A stretch of 64,000 nucleotides of DNA from CAZSHG01 sp964606695 [NCBI: uncultured bacterium] (GTDB lineage Bacteria; UBP14; UBA6098), in NCBI GenBank assembly GCA_964606695.1, contig CAZSHG010000007.1, positions 1-64,000 of the forward strand, given 5' to 3'. The notes beneath the pieces were generated by a model, which did no database searches, was not told the DNA's origin, and worked only from the letters and a program-made list of their open reading frames with translations. Numbering within the stretch: the first letter of the stretch is position 1; each line of letters opens with the position of its first letter. Position numbers and translations under genes: made by a program. Of this stretch, positions 1-8,319 are shown piece after piece.

Positions 1-184
1 CATCCGTAACCAGCTCGTTTACAAATCAAAAATCGGCCCGGTAAGCGAGATGGGGCAACTCGACCGCCGTTTTTGGCGAGGCGTCGATAGCGAAAACAAG
101 AAGGTCGATCAGGGAGTTTATCTATATATCATTCAAAAAGATGGAGAGATCATCTGCAATGGGACGGTGGTGCTGGTGAGGTAA
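1..184 (+). CDS. C-terminal end of a secreted protein (partial)
   Basis: An open frame enters from the left edge (codons begin at base 2) and stops with TAA at 182-184, leaving 60 residues. The end contains FWRGVDSENKKVDQGVYLYI followed by a short beta strand to the stop. This W.G.D..G..V..GVY.Y pattern is that of FlgD-like or type-IX-type C-terminal Ig folds on exported proteins, and agrees with other sorted proteins in this window. The N-terminal bulk lies outside, so the product cannot be named. Confidence 0.6.
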   Translation, partial: IRNQLVYKSKIGPVSEMGQLDRRFWRGVDSENKKVDQGVYLYIIQKDGEIICNGTVVLVR

Positions 185-237
185 TCGAACGTTACGAAGT
201 TAATGTCAAATAACTCATTGCAGGGCAATAAAATAGA

Positions 238-693
238 TTAGTAACGCATACGATTTTTAAGGGCGCGTTCCATCTCGCGCTCTTTTTCTTTCTCGATCAG
301 TTTCTGTTTTTTATCGTGGAGTGTTCTGCCTTTGCCGAGTCCCAGCAGGATTTTAACGCGGTTGTTATCGTCGAAATAAAGTTCCAACGGCACCAGTGTA
401 TAGCCCGCCTGCTCGGTCTTTTTGAACATCTTACGGATTTCGAATTTGTTGAGCAATAATTTCCGCCGACGTGTAGGATTAATTTCGGTATAACCTGCAT
501 GATCGTAAGGAGTTATGTGCATGCCGATAATCCAGACCTCGTCATCGATGACTCGTGCGTATGCTTCCTTCAAGCTGACTCGCCCCGCGCGGATCGATTT
601 AACCTCCGGTCCAAGTAACACAATCCCCGCCTCGAATTTGTCCTCGATCTCATAATCGCGGTAGGCTTTTCTATTTTTAATTTTAATCGGCAT
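238..693 (-). CDS. smpB: SsrA-binding protein SmpB
   Basis: A 151-residue protein with the SmpB beta-barrel (GPEVKSIRAGRVSLKEAYAR, then HITPYDHAG) and a basic C-terminal tail rich in Lys/Arg/Glu. SmpB binds tmRNA and brings it to stalled ribosomes for trans-translation. The frame is open for another 83 codons upstream, but ATG at 691-693 (MPIKIKNRKAYRDYEI) matches the family start and is preceded by GGAGAG, so I use it. It is transcribed divergently from the methionine gene at 796. No tmRNA gene is visible in the window. Confidence 0.96.
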   Translation of the reverse strand: MPIKIKNRKAYRDYEIEDKFEAGIVLLGPEVKSIRAGRVSLKEAYARVIDDEVWIIGMHITPYDHAGYTEINPTRRRKLLLNKFEIRKMFKKTEQAGYTLVPLELYFDDNNRVKILLGLGKGRTLHDKKQKLIEKEKEREMERALKNRMRY

Positions 694-713
694 AAGCTCT
701 CCGTTTCGGCACC

Positions 714-741
714 ATATTAGGGAAACGCTCGGTTTTGTCAA
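714..741 (-). promoter_or_regulatory. sigma-70-type promoter for smpB
   Basis: On the minus strand TTGACA (736-741) is followed after 16 bases by TAATAT (714-719), 20 bp before the smpB start codon. Both boxes are near consensus. Confidence 0.65.
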
Positions 742-757
742 GTTGAAAGCATAAGGC

Positions 758-786
758 TTGACTATATCGGCTTTGGGCGCTATATT
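758..786 (+). promoter_or_regulatory. sigma-70-type promoter, nearly leaderless, for the 796 gene
   Basis: TTGACT (758-763), 17-base spacer, TATATT (781-786). Transcription would begin around 793, only about three bases before the ATG at 796, and there is no Shine-Dalgarno sequence between. The transcript would be leaderless or almost so. Confidence 0.55.
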
Positions 787-795
787 CAGTGCGAC

Positions 796-2613
796 ATGAG
801 AGATTTTCGCGGATATATCGAAGAGAATATTCTTCTGGGCGACGGCGCGATGGGAACGGAATTTTATCGTCGCGGAGTCGCCAGGGGACACTGTTACGAC
901 GAGTTGAATATTTCGAATCCGGCGCTGGTCGAGGAGATTCATCGTGATTACATTTCGGCTGGGGCGAGGTTAATCGAGACGAATACCTACGGTGCGAACA
1001 GGCATATCCTCGGCAAATATTACGACCTGGCCGATAGTGCTGATGAAATTTGCGAACGGGGCGCAAAAATCGCCCGGTCGGCGGTTTCGTGGCGGGATAT
1101 TTTTGTAGCGGGAAGTTTAGGGCCGATAACGCGACCCTTCGAGACAGAGGAAAGCCTTTCCGACGATGAGATTTCCGCGGTTTTTTCGTCGCAGATAAAG
1201 GCACTAATCGTGGGCGGCGTGGATGTTTTAATTCTCGAAACCTTCGCTAATTTGAAAGAGATACTAATCGCTCTGAAAACAGCTAAATCTATATCGTCCG
1301 AAATCGCTGTGATATGCAGTATGTCCTATGTCGAGGGGGCACGGACGGTTACAGGAGTTGCTCCTCAGGAATCTGCCAGAAGGTTAATCGATGCAGGTGC
1401 CGATGTTATCGGGGCGAATTGCGGAACCGGTCCGAGGGGTGTTTTCGAGGCGTTGAGGGCGCTGGCAATCGACGAAAACATGTTTATTTCGGCAATTCCT
1501 AACGCCGGCATGCCTACCTTCACTGATGGCCGTTTCGAATACGAATCGGAACCTGAATATCTTGCGCATTACGCTAAAAAATACGCTGGATTTGGTGTCC
1601 GGATTATCGGCGGATGTTGCGGCACTACGCCGAAGCATATTTCTGCTATGAGCGTGGCTTTGGAGGGCAAATCGCCCCAACCGGTTCGTAAAGTCGCTAT
1701 TGTAAAGGAACAACCCGACATTCAGCAACCGTCGTATAAACGCGAACCTACCAATTTCGAGGAAAAAATATCGAATAGTTTCGTTTACACAATGGAGATC
1801 GATCCCCCGCGGGGCACGGATGCGGGCGATTTGATCGATGCGGCGAGAAGGTTCAAAGACCTCGGCGGGGATGCCGTCAATGTGTCGGATATACCGATGG
1901 CGCGACTCAGGATGTCGGCTTTGCCGTTAGCGGCGGAAATTCGTCGCAAAGCGGAAATAGACGTGATATTGCACGTTACCGCACGTGACAGGAATTTGAT
2001 AGCGATACAATCGGATTTGCTCGGCGCCCATGCGCTTGGAATAAACAATATCCTCGCTTTGCGCGGCGACCCGCCAAGTATAGGCGATTATCCTTTCGCT
2101 ACGGGAGTTTACGACATAACCAGCGAGGGAATCGTGTCGGTAATCTCCGCCTTTTCGCATGGCGTTGATAGACTCGGCGTCGAAATCGATTCGCCGGCGG
2201 ATTTTTTCGTGGGCACTGCGGTGAACCAGAATTCCAGTCGATTCGAGCGCGAACTGGCGCGTCTCGACGACAAAATCGCAGTGGGCGCGGGATTTATCCA
2301 GACTCAACCGGTGTTCGATATTGAGAAACTGAAAGCCGTGACAGACTATGTCGGCGGGAGTGCTAAGGTTATCGCGAGTTTGATGATACTCAGGTCGTCG
2401 CGGCATGCCGAGTTTTTACACAACGAGGTGCCGGGGATAAGTATCCCAAAGAAAATCCGGTCCAGATTCGAAAAGATATCAGGAGAAAACGCGCGGCAGG
2501 AGGGTATCGATATTGCGATGGAACTGTTGGGGCAAATCCGCCAGGTCTCGGACGGAGTGTGTTTCATGCCGCCATTCGGGAAATACGAAATAGTCGAGAA
2601 ATTATTGAAATGA
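796..2613 (+). CDS. Bifunctional homocysteine S-methyltransferase / methylenetetrahydrofolate reductase
   Basis: 605 residues. Residues 1-290 are a homocysteine S-methyltransferase barrel with the three zinc-ligand cysteines in GANCG (Cys209) and GGCCGTTP (Cys274-275). After a linker, residues 325-605 are a methylenetetrahydrofolate reductase barrel starting FVYTMEIDPPRGTDAGDL, with the folate/FAD region ILALRGDPPSIGDYPFATGV. This is the YitJ-type fusion: the reductase makes 5-methyl-THF with reduced flavin and the N domain moves a methyl group to homocysteine. It has no B12 domain. Its stop overlaps the start of the MetH reactivation protein (ATGA), so the two are translationally coupled. 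A full B12-dependent MetH follows downstream, giving two homocysteine methyltransferase domains in the cluster. Confidence 0.92.
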   Translation: MRDFRGYIEENILLGDGAMGTEFYRRGVARGHCYDELNISNPALVEEIHRDYISAGARLIETNTYGANRHILGKYYDLADSADEICERGAKIARSAVSWRDIFVAGSLGPITRPFETEESLSDDEISAVFSSQIKALIVGGVDVLILETFANLKEILIALKTAKSISSEIAVICSMSYVEGARTVTGVAPQESARRLIDAGADVIGANCGTGPRGVFEALRALAIDENMFISAIPNAGMPTFTDGRFEYESEPEYLAHYAKKYAGFGVRIIGGCCGTTPKHISAMSVALEGKSPQPVRKVAIVKEQPDIQQPSYKREPTNFEEKISNSFVYTMEIDPPRGTDAGDLIDAARRFKDLGGDAVNVSDIPMARLRMSALPLAAEIRRKAEIDVILHVTARDRNLIAIQSDLLGAHALGINNILALRGDPPSIGDYPFATGVYDITSEGIVSVISAFSHGVDRLGVEIDSPADFFVGTAVNQNSSRFERELARLDDKIAVGAGFIQTQPVFDIEKLKAVTDYVGGSAKVIASLMILRSSRHAEFLHNEVPGISIPKKIRSRFEKISGENARQEGIDIAMELLGQIRQVSDGVCFMPPFGKYEIVEKLLK

Positions 2614-3224
2614 ACCAGGTTATCCAGAAAGACGTCTTTATTCCGATTCGTAAGGAATTCGTCCTGCGCCGTCTCGGTTATGGCAAATATCGCCCGGTGC
2701 CGGACGAAATTGAGAAGAGAGTTAAGGAGTCTATAAAAGAGGCCCGCGCCCTAATCGAGCCGAAGATCGCTTATGTAGATACCGGAATAGTCGGGAAAAA
2801 ACCGTCGGAAGTCATTCTGGAGGGCGGTTTTTCTATCGTGAGCGAAGACATATCCAGACTTCTGGCGAATTGTATCGAGGCCTGTGTTTTCGCGGGAACG
2901 ATCGGCGATTATATAGAAGTAGAACTGGCCAAATTATGGGAGACGGATGCGCAAAAGGCCTTGATATTGGATTCCATAGGTTCGGAGGCGGCGGAAGAAT
3001 TGGCTCGCACTATCCACAAATGGAGTTCCTTCCGGGCGCGGCGATATGATATGGCTGTTACGGCGCGTTTTTCCCCGGGTTACGGCGATTTCGGTTTGGA
3101 ATATCAACCTAAAATCCTCGAATATACCAGGGCCGGCGAAATAGAGATGGAATCGACGGGAAAATTTTTACTCATGCCGCGTAAGTCGATTACCGGGATT
3201 ATCGGGTTGTATTTGAGAAAATAG
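2610..3224 (+). CDS. Stand-alone MetH reactivation (activation) domain protein
   Basis: 204 residues; start ATG at 2610 overlaps the preceding stop. The sequence matches the vitamin-B12-dependent methionine synthase activation-domain family: RLGYGKYRPVP near the N terminus, RFSPGYGDFGLEYQP at about 165-180 and the closing MPRKSITGIIGLYL. In E. coli MetH this fold is the C-terminal domain that binds S-adenosylmethionine and lets oxidised cob(II)alamin be reductively methylated. Here it is a separate protein, and the MetH encoded 470 bp downstream lacks the domain, so it probably supplies reactivation in trans. It is shorter than the E. coli domain (about 330 residues). Confidence 0.85.
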   Translation: MNQVIQKDVFIPIRKEFVLRRLGYGKYRPVPDEIEKRVKESIKEARALIEPKIAYVDTGIVGKKPSEVILEGGFSIVSEDISRLLANCIEACVFAGTIGDYIEVELAKLWETDAQKALILDSIGSEAAEELARTIHKWSSFRARRYDMAVTARFSPGYGDFGLEYQPKILEYTRAGEIEMESTGKFLLMPRKSITGIIGLYLRK

Positions 3225-3697
3225 ACTATCGTTGTCGTCACTAATCTCTTGCAAAATTCTCAAAAGGCGAAATTAACCGCGCAATTCGGGATTTTTTCAT
3301 TCTTCACGAATGGGGGCGTCGTGCGCGCGAGGCTTTTTGAATTAAGGTTTTATCCTATAGGAAAATCTCTTATTTAGATATGTTTTCCCACTTTTTTTAC
3401 AGTTGCCTCGCGCGCCTGGGCAAATCGGCAACTGCAAAATAAATTCCCATTCGTAAACCAAAAAATCTATTATGCGAATAATCGCAATACCCGGTATCCT
3501 TCAGCCGATTTGCCCGGCCTTCCCGCCGATAACGACCTTTACTGGACAGGGGAATTTTTGCCGGCGGGAAGGCTCGACGCCCCCACAGCGTTGAATGGAT
3601 GGAGTTTCTCGAATATTGGTTGATAATTTCAAAACAAAAGAGTATCGGGCGCTTATTTCTTGACTCTACGGCGACTTTTGACTATTTTCGGAGGGCT
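3225..3697. other. Gene-free interval between the reactivation gene and metH
   Basis: A 473-bp gap with no credible gene. It is dominated by the palindromic element at 3311-3585. After it come an AT-rich stretch and a weak promoter-like pair, TTGACT (3660) and TATTTT (3683), close to the metH start. An in-frame ATG at 3599 would extend MetH by 33 residues that do not resemble the family. Confidence 0.6.
3311..3585. ncRNA. Candidate structured element: perfect-helix four-way junction upstream of metH
   Basis: Four long complementary pairs nest without conflict. The closing helix pairs 3311-3321 with 3575-3585 (TGGGGGCGTCG / CGACGCCCCCA). Inside it are three hairpins: 3323-3333 with 3405-3415, 3418-3429 with 3504-3515, and 3517-3528 with 3562-3573. 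All pair perfectly over 11-12 bp and only one or two bases separate neighbouring helices. Hairpin loops are about 71, 74 and 33 nt. Alternative pairings exist (3306-3314 with 3446-3454; 3400-3407 with 3427-3434), as in a switching RNA. I find no cobalamin, SAM or other riboswitch consensus I know. It could equally be a small mobile element, because the closing helix is an 11-bp terminal inverted repeat. Strand cannot be fixed from the pairing. Confidence 0.5.
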
Positions 3698-6070
3698 ATG
3701 AGAGACGTTCGAGTTTACATATCGGAAAATGTGCTGGTTTTAGACGGCGGTATCGGGACGATGCTGTGGGCGGCGGGTATGCCACGCAGTGAATCGCCCG
3801 AGGCCTGGATGTTGAGAAATCCCTCTGCGGTGCGCGCCGTGCATGAGGATTACGCACGTGCCGGAGCGGATATTTTAACCACGAATACCTTCGGCGCGTC
3901 GAGGATCAGATTGCGCGAATTCGGTATCGAAGATAGGGTCGGCGAGATATGCGAATTGGCGGTCAAGCTGGCTAAAGACGTCGGGGGAGAGGCATTAGTA
4001 GCGGGTTCGATAGGGCCACTGGGGGAACTTCTGCCTCCCTTTGGAGAGATCGATCCGAAAGAGGCCTACGACGCTTTCCGCGAACAGGCTATTGCGCTGG
4101 AAAAATCCGGTGCGGATTTGATTATTATCGAAACTATGACCGACCTCCGCGAAGCGCAAATTACACTGCGAGCGGCGAAGAGCGCAGTTAGAATTCCTAT
4201 ATTAATAAACCTTGCGTTCGACGATGGATATCGAACTGTAACCGGAACTCCTCCCGATGTCGGCGCGGTTGCGTTGGGCAAGATGCGTCCAGATGCAGTA
4301 GGCACGAACTGTGGCGGAGCGCCGGAAGAGATGGTCGATAACGTTCGGAAGATTAAACGATACTGGCGTGGTGCTCTGGTAGCCGAACCCAACGCGGGGA
4401 TACCTGTAACGAAAAATGGCGAAACGACATGGCCGGGCACGCCTGAGGAGTTGGCCGAAATCACCATGGAAATACACTCCGCGGGCGCGAATTTAATTGG
4501 TTCCTGTTGCGGAAGCACACCCGATTTCACTTCGGCGATTGCGAAGGCTTTGAAGGATTCGAAACCAGTTTATTTTGGTTTACCGGACACTCTGCAAATA
4601 GCCAGCAGGACTACTCTTATGGAGATCGGCGATGAATTGCCCATAAGACTCGTCGGTGAGCGTATAAATCCCGCGGGACGGGCGAAGTTGCGAGCGGAGA
4701 TGGCCGCAGGTAAGATGTCGCGCGTGCGCAGAGAAGCGCTCTCGCAGGTGCAAGCGGGCGCGGATATCCTCGATGTCAACGCGTCTATACCCGACGCCGA
4801 CGAGGGCGAGATATTATCGAATGCTATAAAAGCTATAGCCTCGGCTTGCGACGCGCCGATATTCATCGATACGTCCGATTTAAAGGCCCTGAAACAAGCT
4901 CTCGATAATTGCGTCGGAAGCCCGGTTATTAATTCAATAACTGCGAATGAAGCAGACTTGAGCGATAAACTTCCCCTCGCAGGGCAATTCGGCACTGCAA
5001 TAGTGGCGCTTCCACTGGACGAAAGCGGCATTCCCAAAAAACCTTCCGAAAGAGTGCGGCTGGTCGAAAAAATAGCCGGTAAAGCGCGTGAATACGGCTT
5101 CGGGAAGCGCGATATCCTCGCAGATCCGATAGTCCTATCTGCGGCTTCCGGTGAGAACGTAGCGGAGATAAGCATCGCAACGGCTACATTGCTGAAACAG
5201 CGTGGCTTTTTTAACGTGTGTGGCCTGTCGAATATTTCGCATGGCATGCCCAATCGGGGGGCTATCAACGCGGCATTCCTGGCGAAAATCGCGCCCTATC
5301 TGGACGCCGTTATCGTCGACCCGAAGGATAATCGCATAATCGAAACCCTCTATGCGATGCAATTCCTGTCGAACAGAGATTATAAAGGCAAAAGGTTCGT
5401 CGAGTTATTTTCAGCCAAAACCGAAGCGTCGGAAGAAATCGAGGGCGCTGTGTCATTGCGCGAGGAAATAATCGCGGGTAACACCGAGGCCGCGCGAGAA
5501 TTGGCCCTGAAAGCGCTTAATAATTCGGAACCGCTGGATATAATAAATAACGAAATCGTGCCGGCGCTGACCGAAATCGGGGAACGATACGAACAAAAAC
5601 AGGCGTTTCTGCCGCAAATAATCGGTTCAGGCGACTCCGCAAAGGCCGCTATCGCCGTCCTCAAGGACAAATTGCTCGAAACCGGCCAACGTGAGAGCGC
5701 GGGAAAAATCCTTCTGGCCACGGTCGAGGGAGACATTCACGATATCGGGAAAAACCTGGTAGCCACACTGCTTTCCGCGCACGGATTCGAGATCATCGAT
5801 TTGGGCAAATCGGTCAAAACGTATGCAATATTAAAGGCAATCGAAAGCGAAAAACCCGACGCGATAGGCCTTTCCGCGCTGATGACAACTACACTCCTCG
5901 CGATGGAAAAGGCGGTCGTATCGATTAAAAAGAAATATCCTGAACTACGTGTAATTATCGGTGGAGCCTCTGTCAGCACCGAATTTGCCGATAGAATCGG
6001 CGCGGACGGTTACGCGAACAACGCAATATCGGCGGTCAGGCAATTCAAAAAGGCATTGAAAGTGAAGTAG
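3698..6070 (+). CDS. metH: Cobalamin-dependent methionine synthase lacking the reactivation domain
   Basis: 790 residues from ATG 3698, which follows GGAGGG; an earlier ATG at 3599 adds unrelated residues. Domains in order: homocysteine-binding barrel (1-290, zinc cysteines 205, 270, 271), pterin-binding barrel (about 315-570, RLVGERINPAGRAKL), helical cap (580-665) and B12-binding Rossmann domain (667-790) with the cobalt-ligand motif GDIHDIGKN (His681). It transfers methyl from 5-methyl-THF to homocysteine through methylcobalamin. E. coli MetH (1227 residues) continues into an activation domain; this protein ends after the B12 domain and that activity is encoded separately at 2610. The next gene starts 5 bp after the stop, so they probably share a transcript. 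Confidence 0.93.
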   Translation: MRDVRVYISENVLVLDGGIGTMLWAAGMPRSESPEAWMLRNPSAVRAVHEDYARAGADILTTNTFGASRIRLREFGIEDRVGEICELAVKLAKDVGGEALVAGSIGPLGELLPPFGEIDPKEAYDAFREQAIALEKSGADLIIIETMTDLREAQITLRAAKSAVRIPILINLAFDDGYRTVTGTPPDVGAVALGKMRPDAVGTNCGGAPEEMVDNVRKIKRYWRGALVAEPNAGIPVTKNGETTWPGTPEELAEITMEIHSAGANLIGSCCGSTPDFTSAIAKALKDSKPVYFGLPDTLQIASRTTLMEIGDELPIRLVGERINPAGRAKLRAEMAAGKMSRVRREALSQVQAGADILDVNASIPDADEGEILSNAIKAIASACDAPIFIDTSDLKALKQALDNCVGSPVINSITANEADLSDKLPLAGQFGTAIVALPLDESGIPKKPSERVRLVEKIAGKAREYGFGKRDILADPIVLSAASGENVAEISIATATLLKQRGFFNVCGLSNISHGMPNRGAINAAFLAKIAPYLDAVIVDPKDNRIIETLYAMQFLSNRDYKGKRFVELFSAKTEASEEIEGAVSLREEIIAGNTEAARELALKALNNSEPLDIINNEIVPALTEIGERYEQKQAFLPQIIGSGDSAKAAIAVLKDKLLETGQRESAGKILLATVEGDIHDIGKNLVATLLSAHGFEIIDLGKSVKTYAILKAIESEKPDAIGLSALMTTTLLAMEKAVVSIKKKYPELRVIIGGASVSTEFADRIGADGYANNAISAVRQFKKALKVK

Positions 6071-6075
6071 GCGAA

Positions 6076-6855
6076 ATGGCAAGAACATCTGACAAGGAAC
6101 ATTGGGAAAAGCTCTGGAAAAAACGCGACGTCAAGGCGATGTATGACAATTCCGGGCGGATATTGGCCGCGGTAAGGCGTTTCTGGGACGACGACCTGGA
6201 GGGCAAACGCGTGCTGGAAGTCGGCGCGGGAAGCGGGCGTGACAGTTTCGATCTGTCGGCGCTTGGCGCGGAGGTTTACACACTGGATTATGCGCCGTCG
6301 TCGCTGAAACTTATCCAGAATATCAACCAGGAATCGCGCGCAAAAACAATCCCGGTAGGGGGCGACGCCTTCGCTCTACCTTTCGACGACAACACCTTCG
6401 ACCTGGTTTTCCATCAGGGACTAATCGAACATTTCCGCGAGGAGGAGGGGATTATCGAGGAGAACGCGCGCGTGCTCAAACCGGGAGGTTACGTCATAAT
6501 CGACGTCCCGCAAACGTTCCACATATACACGGTCATTAAAAAGTCCCTGATAGCCATAAACAAATGGTTTGCAGGATGGGAGAAACAGTTCACACTCCGG
6601 CAATTAGAGGATAAAATCCGTAAATACGATCTCGAACCGGCGGATTTTTACGCCGAGTGGATGTATCCCAGCCTGTTTTACAGGATGGCGCGCGAGGCGC
6701 TCTGGCCAATTGGTATCCATCTGCCCCTGGTGCCATTTAAAATACCGGGATTTCATCAATTACGACGCGTGCTGAAAAACTCATTCAAACACTTTCGTCC
6801 GCTGACATATACCGGAATTTCGGTCGGTCTGGTGGGAAGGAAACCTGAAATTTGA
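6076..6855 (+). CDS. Class I SAM-dependent methyltransferase, substrate unknown
   Basis: 259 residues with the Rossmann methyltransferase signature VLEVGAGSGRDSFDL at about 50-64, the acidic ribose-binding residue in VYTLDYA, and the DLVFHQGLIEHF and VLKPGGYVIIDVPQ motifs typical of the Methyltransf_11 group. The C-terminal third has aromatic and hydrophobic stretches but no convincing membrane span. The gene lies 5 bp after metH and its stop overlaps the hypD start (TTGA), so it is co-transcribed with both. The substrate cannot be inferred; the context suggests one-carbon or metallocofactor metabolism, but this is guilt by association only. Confidence 0.8.
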   Translation: MARTSDKEHWEKLWKKRDVKAMYDNSGRILAAVRRFWDDDLEGKRVLEVGAGSGRDSFDLSALGAEVYTLDYAPSSLKLIQNINQESRAKTIPVGGDAFALPFDDNTFDLVFHQGLIEHFREEEGIIEENARVLKPGGYVIIDVPQTFHIYTVIKKSLIAINKWFAGWEKQFTLRQLEDKIRKYDLEPADFYAEWMYPSLFYRMAREALWPIGIHLPLVPFKIPGFHQLRRVLKNSFKHFRPLTYTGISVGLVGRKPEI

Positions 6856-7922
6856 CAGAGGCGAATCGAATAAGGAAAGCTATCGAGACTGCGGTTGCGC
6901 GAGTGCCCAATGGCGAAAATTGGCAGATTATGGAGGTCTGCGGGACGCACACCATGTCTATCGCCAGGATGGGTATCCGGGAACTACTGAGCGACAAAAT
7001 CCGGTTGGTATCCGGGCCGGGATGTCCCGTTTGTGTTACATCGGACGGCGATTTGATGAAAGCTATTGCACTCGCCGAAATCCCGGAAGTGATAGTAACC
7101 ACATTCGGCGATATGGTGCGCGTGCCCGTCGGCGGAAAGAGCCTATTCGATTCCAAAGCCGACGGTGCGGACGTGCGAATAGTATATTCGCCCGATGACG
7201 CGCTGAAAATCGCACAGGATAATCCCGGCAACGAAGTCGTGTTCCTCGCTGTTGGATTCGAGACAACAATCCCCGCAATAGGGGCGTCGATTATCGAAGC
7301 AAAGGATATGGGACTTAAGAATTATTCAATCCTGCCGATGATGAAATTAGTTCCCCCCGCATTGCGTATCCTCTGCGAACACCCGGAACTCGCTATAGAC
7401 GGTTTCGTCCTGCCCGGCCACGTTTCCACGATAATTGGAACTTCGCCATATCGATTCGTCGCCGATGAATTCAACATCCCCGGCGTGATAACCGGTTTCA
7501 CTGTGAGAGATATCGCCGACGGCCTTCTGATACTCACAAAACTGATTTCAAAGGGCGAAGCGAAAATTATAAACTCGTATAATCGCGCCGTCTCCGATAG
7601 CGGTAACGAATCCGCGCGCAGGCTGATAAACATTGTTTTCGAGCTGGATAACGCTCAATGGCGCGGAATCGGGCAAATTCCCAATAGCGGATTGAAACTC
7701 CGCGAGAAATACAATAAATACGATACGCGCTATAGATTCGAGCTCCTGCAAACTGAACCGTGTTCAAATCCTCTCTGCCGATGCGGCGAGGTTATCCTGG
7801 GGAAAATCCTCCCCACCGAGTGCCCTCAATTCGCCGAAGTCTGTTCTCCCGAAAACCCGCTCGGCCCCTGTATGGTATCCTCCGAGGGCGCGTGTGCGGC
7901 ATATTATAAGTATCGGACCTAA
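6852..7922 (+). CDS. hypD: Hydrogenase maturation factor HypD
   Basis: 356 residues with the HypD signature motifs: EVCGTHTMSIARMGIRELL, SGPGCPVCVT, GFETTIPA, and a C-terminal cysteine set (CSNPLCRCGE, then ECP, VCSP and GPCMVSSEGACAAYY) that holds the [4Fe-4S] cluster. HypD is the scaffold on which HypC/HypE assemble the Fe(CN)2CO unit of [NiFe] hydrogenases. The start is TTG at 6852, four bases overlapping the preceding stop. No other hyp gene or hydrogenase subunit occurs in the window, so hypD is separated from its usual partners. Confidence 0.93.
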   Translation: MTEANRIRKAIETAVARVPNGENWQIMEVCGTHTMSIARMGIRELLSDKIRLVSGPGCPVCVTSDGDLMKAIALAEIPEVIVTTFGDMVRVPVGGKSLFDSKADGADVRIVYSPDDALKIAQDNPGNEVVFLAVGFETTIPAIGASIIEAKDMGLKNYSILPMMKLVPPALRILCEHPELAIDGFVLPGHVSTIIGTSPYRFVADEFNIPGVITGFTVRDIADGLLILTKLISKGEAKIINSYNRAVSDSGNESARRLINIVFELDNAQWRGIGQIPNSGLKLREKYNKYDTRYRFELLQTEPCSNPLCRCGEVILGKILPTECPQFAEVCSPENPLGPCMVSSEGACAAYYKYRT

Positions 7923-7936
7923 AAAACAGATAGAAC

Positions 7937-7965
7937 TTGACAAAACGCCCTCCCGCGTCTATTAT
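7937..7965 (+). promoter_or_regulatory. sigma-70 promoter for tRNA-Lys
   Basis: TTGACA (7937-7942), 17-base spacer, TATTAT (7960-7965), ending 11 bp before the mature tRNA. Confidence 0.7.
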
Positions 7966-7976
7966 ATGCCGTCCAC

Positions 7977-8049
7977 GAGGGTGTAGCTCAGGTGGTAGAG
8001 CACCGGCCTTTTAAGCCGGGTGTCGTGGGTTCGAATCCCCCCACCCTCA
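7977..8049 (+). tRNA. tRNA-Lys (anticodon TTT)
   Basis: Acceptor GAGGGTG pairs with CACCCTC; the anticodon loop CTTTTAA gives TTT; the T loop is TTCGAAT. The discriminator is A and CCA is not encoded. Confidence 0.95.
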
Positions 8050-8148
8050 TTTTTATCACATTTAACGGCGGGAATTTATCCCGATGTTTTAACTTTTGGG
8101 AAATAACGCCGAAATACCCTGAAAAAGAATGTTTATTGAGAGAGTAAT

Positions 8149-8223
8149 CGTTGGCGCGATATGCGCGTGCGAGAAAATGTGAGAGCTAAAACCTAATCGC
8201 ACGTAGCGCATAGCGTGCCAACG
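8149..8223. repeat. Dispersed hairpin repeat, copy A (single hairpin)
   Basis: A 75-nt imperfect palindrome. CGTTGGC at the left pairs with GCCAACG at the right; inside, TATGCGC and GTGCGA pair with GCGCATA and TCGCAC across internal loops. The left arm TTGGCGCGATA is shared with the first hairpin of copy B (16101) and the second of copy C (48706). It lies between tRNA-Lys and tRNA-Leu. Confidence 0.6.
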
Positions 8224-8319
8224 GTGGGATTTGCAGTGGTGACATTGATAGAAGTATTTTGATTTTTGCGAAAAAAAGCTTGCCCTCGGCGGATTAAATT
8301 TACAAATTGTAACCGGTGT

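Noticed and set aside
3311-3585. Cobalamin, SAM or tmRNA/RNase P identity for the palindromic element
   Set aside because: Neither strand shows the B12-box, SAM core, tmRNA tRNA-like ends or RNase P signature blocks that I can recognise, so it is listed only as an unassigned structured element.
3660-3688. Promoter TTGACT-17-TATTTT just before metH
   Set aside because: It would start transcription on top of the metH ribosome site, so it may be a chance match; not listed as a separate feature.
4570-5268. 232-codon minus-strand frame
   Set aside because: Antisense to the pterin-binding domain of metH; composition is rich in Ser, Arg and Ala as usual for shadow frames.
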